Shown one piece after another: positions 1 to 4,613 of a DNA stretch of 15,592 nucleotides. The stretch is from positions 1-15,592 of the forward strand of contig CAMYEJ010000012.1 in NCBI GenBank assembly GCA_947254665.1. Reading direction: 5' to 3'. A program made the translations under genes and the position numbers. The notes under the pieces were generated by a model, which was given only the letters and a program-made list of their open reading frames with translations, searched no databases and had not been told where the DNA came from. Source of the stretch: an uncultured Peptoniphilus sp. Lineage in GTDB: Bacteria > Bacillota > Clostridia > Tissierellales > Peptoniphilaceae. How positions within the stretch are numbered: the stretch's first letter is position 1; each line of letters opens with the position of its first letter.

Positions 1-2
1 GG

Positions 3-542
3 GAAAAAACAGAGTACATGGGAATAGTTATAACTGGCAGTGTCGTAGTGGAAAGAGCAGACCTTTGGGGTAACAACACGGTGCTTGGTGTGATTTCGCC
101 TGGAGGAATATTTGCAGAGACCTATTCAATATTAAATGATGAGCCACTGATGATAAATGTGTATGCAAATGAAAAATCTGAAATTTTATTTTTAAGAACC
201 AATGAAATATTTAAAACCTGTGAGAAATCTTGTAATTTTCACGACCAACTAATACTTAATCTAATACGAATAGCTTCTTTTAAAAATTTAAATCTCTCAA
301 GGAAAATTCTCCACACAGGACCTAAAACCATTAGGGGTAAGCTGCTCTCATTCTTTTCGGAATGGGTGAAGAAGGAGAATTCTCTTTCGTTTTCCATTCC
401 ATATAATCGCCAACAGTTGGCTGACTACCTATCTGTGGACAGGTCTGCCATGTCAAATGAGCTTTCAAAGATGCAAAAGGAAGGGATCTTAGAATTTAAA
501 AAGAATAAATTTAAAATTATAGACAAGAATATTATTTTTTAA
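3..542 (+). CDS. Crp/Fnr-family transcription regulator (5' end outside window)
   Basis: This is the 3' part of a Crp/Fnr regulator. The frame is open to the left edge (E-K-T-E-Y before the first in-frame Met at 18), and the Y-M-G-I-V-I-T-G-S-V stretch is the middle of a cyclic-nucleotide-type beta-roll, so the true start lies outside the window. Counting from the Met at 18, residues 1-60 are the rest of the sensor domain and 80-100 the dimer helix. Residues 104-170 form a winged helix-turn-helix (R-Q-Q-L-A-D-Y-L then D-R-S-A-M-S-N-E-L). A C68-x3-C72-x2-H75 group precedes the dimer helix; it could bind a metal, haem or cluster, but that is inference. It lies 83 bases before a DUF438/hemerythrin gene, with a Crp/Fnr-like palindrome in the gap, so it probably regulates that gene. 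The effector cannot be read from the sequence. Confidence 0.9.
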   Translation, partial: EKTEYMGIVITGSVVVERADLWGNNTVLGVISPGGIFAETYSILNDEPLMINVYANEKSEILFLRTNEIFKTCEKSCNFHDQLILNLIRIASFKNLNLSRKILHTGPKTIRGKLLSFFSEWVKKENSLSFSIPYNRQQLADYLSVDRSAMSNELSKMQKEGILEFKKNKFKIIDKNIIF

Positions 543-544
543 TT

Positions 545-560
545 CGTTGTTAAAACAACG
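545..560. promoter_or_regulatory. Crp/Fnr-like operator palindrome
   Basis: Inverted repeat CGTTGTT-AA-AACAACG with perfect 7-bp arms. Read as GTTGT-N4-ACAAC (546-559), it has the 5+4+5 half-site geometry of Crp/Fnr operators (Fnr: TTGAT-N4-ATCAA). It sits 2 bases after the stop of a Crp/Fnr gene and upstream of the DUF438 gene. No T-run follows, so it is unlikely to be a terminator. Binding by the neighbouring regulator is inferred. Confidence 0.55.
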
Positions 561-581
561 CAAAAATATTTTCTAATTGGG

Positions 582-587
582 TAAAAT
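582..587 (+). promoter_or_regulatory. -10 element of a predicted activator-dependent promoter
   Basis: TAAAAT, 5 of 6 matches to the sigma-A -10 consensus. No recognisable -35 box lies at the right distance (559-564 reads CGCAAA). If the last base is -7, transcription starts near 594 and the centre of the 545-560 palindrome falls at -41.5, the class II Crp/Fnr activation position. The -10 call alone is weak; the spacing is what supports it. Confidence 0.45.
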
Positions 588-625
588 TATCATTAAGAGA
601 TAGAAATAAATGAAAGGAGAAGAAA

Positions 626-1828
626 ATGAACAGAGAAGAAAGAATTGATTTAATCAAATCCTACTTAAAAAGACTAGGTGCAGGAGAAGACTTGGAAGCT
701 GTAAGGGAAGATTTTAAAAAGAATTTCGAAGGAGTAGATGCCACAGAAATCATGGCAGCGGAAGAAAGCCTTATAAGAGAAGGAACTCCTGTTTCAGAAA
801 TACAAAAGCTTTGCGACATACACTCAGCCTTATTTCACAAGGAAGACAAAGATCCTAGTAAAAGCGTGGACCTAATAAAAAATACGGAAAATAAAATCGA
901 TAGAGGATTATTTGAAAAGAAGTTTGAAATTGCAGAAGAACTAATAAACACCAAAGGTCATCCGCTAAATATATTCCATCTTGAAAATGAAGCCCTAGGA
1001 AAATTAATTGAAAAAGCGAAAGTTGCCCTTGAAAAGAAAGAAAATTATTACGATGCTTTTCTTGAAATGAGAAATTTAAGCATCCACTATGCGAAGAAGG
1101 GGGACCTTCTATATCCTCATCTCGAAGCTGGATTTGGAATAGTAGGACCATCCAATGTAATGTGGACCCACGATGACGAAATCAGAGCAGAACTCAAGAA
1201 ACTTCTTTCAAACAAAGATAGAGCAGAAGAAAATATAGAAAGATTTAAAACTCTTCTTACGAGAATCGAAGAGATGATCTACAAAGAAGAAAAGATTCTA
1301 TTCCCAAACTGTGCAGTTCATTTTAAAAAAGAGGATTGGATAGGAATTTACAAAGATATGAAGGACTACGACATCGCCTTTGGAGTAAATGAAACCTGGG
1401 ATGAAGCTGAAGAAACTAAAGAAGAATTTAAACTAAAGATTGAAAATGAAGTGTACCTATCCGGCGGACATATGAATATCAATGAATTAAATTCTGTTTT
1501 AAATTCAATACCAGCAGAAATAACCTTCGTAGATAAAAATAATATCAACAAATATTTCAACGAGGGAGAAAAGTTGATGAAGAGACCGAAGATGGCAATC
1601 GATAGAAATGTCATGACCTGCCATCCACCAAAGGTACAAGCGCTTGTAAATGCAATCATCGATGATTTTAGAAATGGAAGAAAGGACAACGTTCCAATCT
1701 GGATGGAAAAAGCAGGAAGAACACTATTTGTAAATTACATCGCAGTAAGAGATGAAAAAGGAGAATATCTTGGAACATTGGAACTTGTGCAAGATATGAC
1801 CTTTGCGAAAAAACATTTTTTGGGATAA
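626..1828 (+). CDS. DUF438 / hemerythrin / PAS domain protein
   Basis: A 400-residue soluble protein with three domains in order: DUF438 at about 8-75, a hemerythrin-like HHE helical bundle at about 105-245, and a PAS domain at about 283-395. Candidate di-iron ligands in the bundle include H112, H118, H154, H165, H182, H232 and E221/E222 in the E-E-K-I-L-F-P motif. The PAS part carries the C332-H-P-P-K motif typical of this family. Proteins of this architecture occur in anaerobic Firmicutes and are thought to bind or sense oxygen or nitric oxide; that role is inference from the hemerythrin fold. The ATG at 626 is preceded by a strong AAAGGAG (613-619) at 6 bases. Its neighbour is a Crp/Fnr regulator with an operator-like palindrome between them, consistent with stress-induced expression. 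No clear T-rich terminator follows; the first palindromic repeat begins 12 bases after the stop. Confidence 0.9.
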   Translation: MNREERIDLIKSYLKRLGAGEDLEAVREDFKKNFEGVDATEIMAAEESLIREGTPVSEIQKLCDIHSALFHKEDKDPSKSVDLIKNTENKIDRGLFEKKFEIAEELINTKGHPLNIFHLENEALGKLIEKAKVALEKKENYYDAFLEMRNLSIHYAKKGDLLYPHLEAGFGIVGPSNVMWTHDDEIRAELKKLLSNKDRAEENIERFKTLLTRIEEMIYKEEKILFPNCAVHFKKEDWIGIYKDMKDYDIAFGVNETWDEAEETKEEFKLKIENEVYLSGGHMNINELNSVLNSIPAEITFVDKNNINKYFNEGEKLMKRPKMAIDRNVMTCHPPKVQALVNAIIDDFRNGRKDNVPIWMEKAGRTLFVNYIAVRDEKGEYLGTLELVQDMTFAKKHFLG

Positions 1829-1840
1829 TCAACCACCGAG

Positions 1841-1880
1841 TTATCCTGAGGGAGAAACCGAAGGTTTATATTCGTGGGAT
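1841..1880 (+). repeat. Palindromic repeat, copy A (degraded)
   Basis: Outer arms ATCC (1843-1846) and GGAT (1877-1880) enclose an inner stem AAACC-GAA-GGTTT (1855-1867). The CCTGAG block and a TTCG block sit between the stems, as in copies B and C. Its inner stem matches copy C, not copy B. It has no inverted partner of its own. Confidence 0.6.
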
Positions 1881-1973
1881 CTATTCTAAATTAATTAGAA
1901 ATAAGAATTTGATTGCATTTGAAGTAAAATGCTTCTAAAATTAAAGTTTTTACACAGAAAGCAATAATGAATA

Positions 1974-2022
1974 CAGTCACCCTGAGCGAAAGAGCCGAAG
2001 GCTCTTAAGTCGAATGGGTATA
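1974..2022 (+). repeat. Palindromic repeat, copy B / left inverted arm
   Basis: Blocks CAGTCACCCTGAGCGA and AGTCGAATGGGTATA surround a perfect 7-bp stem AAGAGCC-GAA-GGCTCTT (1990-2006). An outer ACCC/GGGT pairing (1979-1982 with 2016-2019) makes a two-part hairpin. Copy C is the inverted counterpart. A TA dinucleotide lies directly outside at 1972-1973. Confidence 0.75.
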
Positions 2023-2058
2023 GCCATGGCGGGGTCAGGTTTGGATGATTAAGTTTTT

Positions 2059-2080
2059 AGATGCTCTATATAGAGCATCT
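2059..2080. repeat. 22-bp perfect palindrome
   Basis: AGATGCTCTAT followed by its exact reverse complement. It is followed by ATTTTAATTT, so a terminator role is possible, although the stem is AT-rich. The right half (TAGAGCATC) recurs at 2256-2264 and 2354-2362. Confidence 0.7.
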
Positions 2081-2109
2081 ATTTTAATTTAAAATTTTAT
2101 TTGCGTTAT

Positions 2110-2137
2110 ATTTAAATGCTATCCGGATAGCATGAAA
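2110..2137. repeat. 28-base repeat with 18-bp palindrome, copy 1
   Basis: Contains the perfect palindrome ATGCTATCCGGATAGCAT at 2116-2133. The full 28 bases are identical to 2300-2327. The half-site ATGCTATC recurs once more at 2153-2160. Confidence 0.8.
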
Positions 2138-2165
2138 CAAAACAAAAAACAAATGCTATCAGCAG

Positions 2166-2204
2166 ACTGTTTCAACCAATCGGCTCCGCCTCTTGGGAAA
2201 CAGT
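2166..2204. repeat. Long imperfect hairpin
   Basis: ACTGTTTC (2166-2173) pairs with GAAACAGT (2197-2204). After an AA bulge, CCAA (2176-2179) pairs with TTGG (2193-2196), and GGC (2182-2184) can pair with GCC (2188-2190). This GC-richer core stands out in its AT-rich surroundings. It could be a folded RNA, a protein-binding site or the core of a small mobile element; nothing in the sequence decides among these. Confidence 0.6.
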
Positions 2205-2299
2205 TCCGGCACACCAACTAAGACTCACAACGCTTATCAAGTTAGGTGTAGAACGTAGAGCATCTATTTTTATGTAATTTAATTATTTCTTCGTGGGAG

Positions 2300-2327
2300 A
2301 TTTAAATGCTATCCGGATAGCATGAAA
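2300..2327. repeat. 28-base repeat with 18-bp palindrome, copy 2
   Basis: Identical to 2110-2137, shifted by exactly 190 bases; the 18-bp palindrome lies at 2306-2323. The flanking sequence diverges immediately after the repeat. Confidence 0.8.
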
Positions 2328-2343
2328 TTTTATTTTATTTCCC

Positions 2344-2361
2344 ATGCTCAACGTAGAGCAT
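2344..2361. repeat. Short hairpin, related to the 22-bp palindrome
   Basis: ATGCTC (2344-2349) and GAGCAT (2356-2361) with a 6-base AACGTA loop. It shares the GAGCATC half with 2059-2080 and with 2256-2265. Confidence 0.55.
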
Positions 2362-2410
2362 CAAAAATTAAAATATTATTTCACTTGCCCAAACTTGGTT
2401 AAAAATAGCT

Positions 2411-2457
2411 TATACCCATTCGACTCGAAACCTTCGGTTTCTCGCTCAGGGTGACTG
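2411..2457 (-). repeat. Palindromic repeat, copy C / right inverted arm
   Basis: Reverse complement of the copy B framework: GGGTATA/CAGTCACCC blocks are conserved around a different inner stem, GAAACC-TTC-GGTTTC (2427-2441). The loop read on the - strand is GAA, as in copies A and B. A TA dinucleotide follows at 2458-2459. Confidence 0.75.
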
Positions 2458-2493
2458 TAGTTGGGAGGATAATTGTAGCCTCGAAGCCTTAGA

Positions 2494-2574
2494 CGAAATC
2501 TTTGATTTCGCAGCAGGTTTCGTGCAAAGAGTTCCAAAGAAGCCGAATGAAATGAAGGCTGATTTGTAGAACTC
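2494..2574. repeat. Two adjacent stem-loops
   Basis: CGAAATC-TTT-GATTTCG (2494-2510) is a perfect 7-bp stem. Right of it, GAGTTC (2529-2534) pairs with GAACTC (2569-2574), and inside that AGCC (2541-2544) pairs with GGCT (2557-2560). Neither is followed by a T-run. These may be diverged members of the repeat cluster to the left. Confidence 0.45.
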
Positions 2575-2689
2575 GACTGCCATACTCGTAAAAGAAAATT
2601 TGAAGGAGAAAGAATTGGTTTTGGTTATGTATAAGATATTTAATAATATTTATTATGATTTTTTAAAATAGTCCATTTACATAGAACAA

Positions 2690-2718
2690 TTGACAATTAA
2701 AACTAATAACAATATAAT
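2690..2718 (+). promoter_or_regulatory. Perfect consensus sigma-A promoter
   Basis: TTGACA at 2690-2695, a 17-base spacer, and TATAAT at 2713-2718: 12 of 12 consensus bases at ideal spacing. Transcription should start at about 2725, so the ATG at 2726 would lie at or next to the 5' end of the message. It drives the three-gene islet to 3648. Confidence 0.85.
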
Positions 2719-2725
2719 TTACATC

Positions 2726-2972
2726 ATGGTGGAAAAATATAAAAAAAAGATTAATTATTATATTATTATCTTTAATTTTGCTAGGAACTACAAGTTTTCC
2801 AAATATAGGCTTTGCTAGTTGTAATAGTGATTATGTTATCAATCAAAAGTTAACTATTAATAGTGAATTTAATCGCACAAATTCTAAAATTGAAGAGCGT
2901 AGCATTCCATCATGGATATCAAAAAAAGTAATTAAAGCTGCAATTAAAACCATCATTGATTTAGTGATCTAG
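2726..2972 (+). CDS. Small secreted peptide gene, frame broken at an A8 run
   Basis: The only ATG near the promoter (2726) starts M-V-E-K-Y-K-K-K and then runs into a stop after about 30 codons. In the +1 frame, the sequence reads K-K-R-L-I-I-I-L-L-S-L-I-L-L-G, a textbook signal-peptide core, and continues to the TAG at 2970-2972. Removing one A from the 8-A run at 2741-2748 joins the two into an 81-residue protein. It would have basic residues at 4-8, a hydrophobic core at about 9-20 and likely cleavage after G-F-A (about residue 30). The mature part has a single Cys near its start and ends in an amphipathic, lysine-rich helix (W62-I-S-K-K-V-I-K-A-A-I-K). The alternative TTG at 2778 would lack the basic start of the signal peptide and has no ribosome binding site. 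I do not recognise the family; a secreted peptide or bacteriocin-like role is speculation. A sequencing error in the A run is possible. Confidence 0.5.
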
Positions 2973-2990
2973 GAAGTGAGAAGATATAGA

Positions 2991-3434
2991 ATGAAAAGTT
3001 TGCCAGATAGAGATATTATATATGAGAGAATGGTGGAAGGTTTCACTTATGATCCAAAGTTAATAGTTCATGCAATTTTTGAGATTTCTGAGTATTTAGG
3101 TCATAGTATTCAAAATCCAATCTTTCCGGCAGTATTTAGTTTGAGTCAATATTTGACATGGGAAGAGCATGATAAATTATTAGATATATTTTTTGAAATT
3201 GCTAGAAATAAAGATGAGTATATTGATTTTATTAGTATTAAGAAAAAACTATTAGAAGAAATTCCAGCTCTATCGGGTTTAAATGATAGCTGTATAGCTT
3301 CGCTTATTAAGCTTTACGCAAGAATTTATGTTCCAGAGTTATATAATTTCGCAATGACAGGTCTTAGTGAGTATGAATTTAAAAAGGAGATAAGACTTGG
3401 ATACACAAAACATAAACAAATGGATAAAAGATAA
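2991..3434 (+). CDS. Hypothetical protein, 147 residues
   Basis: I do not recognise this protein. It is soluble, without signal peptide or membrane segments, and rich in predicted helix, with many aromatic residues and mixed charge. I prefer the ATG at 2991, preceded by GAGAAG 7 bases upstream. A GTG at 2976 would add five residues, but its AGGAAG is too close to act as a binding site. The gene lies 18 bases after the secreted-peptide frame (3 if the GTG is used) and overlaps the next gene by 38 bases, so the three are almost surely one transcript. Position between a secreted peptide and a DUF2087 protein suggests a partner or accessory role, without direct evidence. Confidence 0.7.
   Translation: MKSLPDRDIIYERMVEGFTYDPKLIVHAIFEISEYLGHSIQNPIFPAVFSLSQYLTWEEHDKLLDIFFEIARNKDEYIDFISIKKKLLEEIPALSGLNDSCIASLIKLYARIYVPELYNFAMTGLSEYEFKKEIRLGYTKHKQMDKR
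3384..3389 (+). promoter_or_regulatory. Ribosome binding site for the TTG start at 3397
   Basis: AAGGAG inside the preceding gene, 7 bases before TTG. No ATG or GTG in this frame lies nearby upstream, so this site settles the start of the DUF2087 gene. Confidence 0.7.
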
Positions 3435-3648
3435 TAAAATTCAAAAAATTCCGAAGAAAGAAAAAGACAAGATAGAATTATTTAATTATATAGCTAATTT
3501 AACCTTTGAAAAAAACGTACAATATACTGAAAAAGAAATTAATGAGAAATTAAAAAATTTCTATATTGATTATGCGCTATTAAGAAGATACATGGTAGAT
3601 TATAAAATATTATCTAGAACAATAGATTGTAAGACATATTGGTATTAG
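3397..3648 (+). CDS. DUF2087 domain protein
   Basis: An 83-residue protein that is essentially one DUF2087 domain. The family pattern is visible: I-P-K-K-E-K-D-K near residue 18, E-K-E-I-N-E-K-L at about 45-52, D58-Y-A-L-L-R-R-Y-M-V-D68, and the closing aromatic Y-W-Y at 81-83. In other proteins this domain is often attached to a DNA-binding domain, and it is thought to be regulatory; its molecular function is not established. Here it stands alone. It starts at TTG with AAGGAG 7 bases upstream and overlaps the previous gene by 38 bases, implying coupled translation. As last gene of the islet it could be the regulator of the secreted peptide, which is inference from position only. Confidence 0.8.
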   Translation: MDTQNINKWIKDNKIQKIPKKEKDKIELFNYIANLTFEKNVQYTEKEINEKLKNFYIDYALLRRYMVDYKILSRTIDCKTYWY

Positions 3649-3741
3649 ATTATTCGAAAGATTTATCATTAATTTAATAATATTATTTGTGCAATTATTA
3701 TATATTTAATTCTTATCGATTAGCACATGCCTATTATCGTT

Positions 3742-3760
3742 TTACTAATAAAATTAGTAA
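3742..3760. repeat. Perfect 8-bp AT-rich stem-loop
   Basis: TTACTAAT-AAA-ATTAGTAA, lying 15 bases before the terminator stem. No T-run follows, so it is probably not a terminator by itself; it may protect the 3' end of the islet transcript. Confidence 0.4.
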
Positions 3761-3774
3761 GCATAAATTAATGA

Positions 3775-3808
3775 AGCAACCAAAGACATTATCCAGGTTG
3801 CTTTTTTT
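3775..3808 (+). terminator. Rho-independent terminator of the secreted-peptide islet
   Basis: AGCAACC (3775-3781) pairs with GGTTGCT (3796-3802) across a 14-base loop, followed by seven T (3802-3808). Read from the other strand the stem is followed by TCATTAATTT, so it may also weakly stop the converging importer operon, which ends at 3822. Confidence 0.8.
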
Positions 3809-3821
3809 ATACTTTATTTAC

Positions 3822-4613
3822 TTATCTAAGTTTCATCTTTACAGATTCAAATAGTTTCTTTGTATATTCTGCTCGTCCTTCTTCAAATAATTCTTCTGCA
3901 TTAAAGACTTCTTGCAATACTCCATTGTGGAGCACGGCGATTCTATCGCAGAGGTACTCAATTACGTTTAAATCGTGGGAAATAAATATACAAGTGAAAT
4001 TATATTTTTCTTGCAGTTCATTTAAAAGATTTAGCACTTGGGCTTGGACTGATACGTCTAGAGCGCTTACTCCTTCGTCTATTACCACAAGTTCCGGCTC
4101 TACGATTAATGCTGATGCGATGGAAATTCTCTGTCTTTGTCCTCCTGAGAGTTCGTTTGGAAACTGTTCCATAACTGATGGTCTCATCTCTACGTCTTCT
4201 AGGATTTTTTTCGCCATTTTAATTCTCTCTTGCTTTGTGCCAATCTTTTGAATATCAAGTATTTCCATTAGTGACCAACCGATCTTTTTCTGAGGATTAA
4301 GTGATGAATATGGATCTTGGAATACCATTTGAACCTTTCTTCTGTAGTCGAAGAGTTCTTTTTTATCAAAGGTTTCTATATCTTTTCCTTCAAAATAAAT
4401 CTTGCCTGAGGTTGGTTTTATTAATTTGAGTATCGCCTTGCCTAGGGTGCTTTTTCCAGAGCCACTTTCTCCAACTAAGCCGAAGATTTCGTTTCTATTC
4501 ACAGTTAGACTCACATCATCCAGTGCTTTAAAATATTTCGTCGGTTCAAAGAGACTGTCCTTTTTCATTTTATATTCTTTTGTGAGATTTTCTATTCTTA
4601 ATATTTCAGCCAT
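3822..4613 (-). CDS. OppF/DppF-type peptide ABC transporter ATPase
   Basis: Cytoplasmic ATPase, 263 residues, that powers the neighbouring peptide-type importer together with the OppD-type partner. Visible motifs: Walker A G48-E-S-G-S-G-K-S-T56, Q-loop Q99, signature L155-S-G-G-Q-R-Q-R162, Walker B ending D179-E180, D-loop S-A-L-D at 183-186 and H-loop H213. It is shorter than typical OppF proteins (usually over 300 residues): it ends soon after the nucleotide-binding domain and lacks the cysteine-bearing C-terminal extension that its OppD-type partner keeps. The usual Pro after the Walker B Glu is Gly here (D-E-G-V-S). It overlaps the upstream ATPase gene by 8 bases and is the last gene of the operon. 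The substrate cannot be told from this subunit; dipeptides, oligopeptides or nickel chelates are all possible. Confidence 0.93.
   Translation of the reverse strand: MAEILRIENLTKEYKMKKDSLFEPTKYFKALDDVSLTVNRNEIFGLVGESGSGKSTLGKAILKLIKPTSGKIYFEGKDIETFDKKELFDYRRKVQMVFQDPYSSLNPQKKIGWSLMEILDIQKIGTKQERIKMAKKILEDVEMRPSVMEQFPNELSGGQRQRISIASALIVEPELVVIDEGVSALDVSVQAQVLNLLNELQEKYNFTCIFISHDLNVIEYLCDRIAVLHNGVLQEVFNAEELFEEGRAEYTKKLFESVKMKLR

Larger units (their letters stand above)
1829..2689. other. Non-coding stretch full of palindromes and repeats
   Basis: About 860 bases with no convincing open frame on either strand. Instead there are three copies of a CCTGAGNG...CGAA hairpin repeat (1841-1880, 1974-2022, inverted 2411-2457), a 22-bp palindrome (2059-2080), two 28-base identical repeats carrying an 18-bp palindrome (2110-2137, 2300-2327), a long hairpin (2166-2204) and smaller stems further right. 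Short stems TTCTAA/TTAGAA (1884-1900) and GCATTT/AAATGC (1915-1932) may help end the DUF438 transcript. The layout resembles a MITE-like or REP-like repeat cluster, not a gene remnant. Confidence 0.7.

Noticed and set aside
545..560. Palindrome after the Crp/Fnr gene as a terminator
   Set aside because: The stem is short and AT-rich, its GC content is only at the ends, and no T-run follows. Its operator geometry and spacing to the -10 explain it better.
855..1689. Open frames on the - strand inside the DUF438 gene
   Set aside because: They are shadows of a well-supported + strand gene, with no ribosome sites and low-complexity hydrophobic translations.
2110..2327. CRISPR array from the repeated palindromes
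   Set aside because: Only two identical 28-base copies exist, separated by 162 bases, with no regular spacers and no cas genes in the window.
2344..2361. Hairpin as a rho-independent terminator
   Set aside because: It is followed by CAAAAATTAAAA instead of a T-run, and no gene precedes it.
2741..2750. Programmed -1 ribosomal frameshift at A-AAA-AAG in the secreted-peptide gene
   Set aside because: A -1 slip here leads at once to GAT-TAA, a stop. The signal-peptide frame needs a +1 (or loss of one A), so homopolymer length change fits better.
2976..2990. GTG at 2976 as start of the unknown 147-residue protein
   Set aside because: The only purine-rich site (AGGAAG) runs into the GTG itself, whereas the ATG at 2991 has GAGAAG at a usable distance. 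The GTG cannot be fully excluded.
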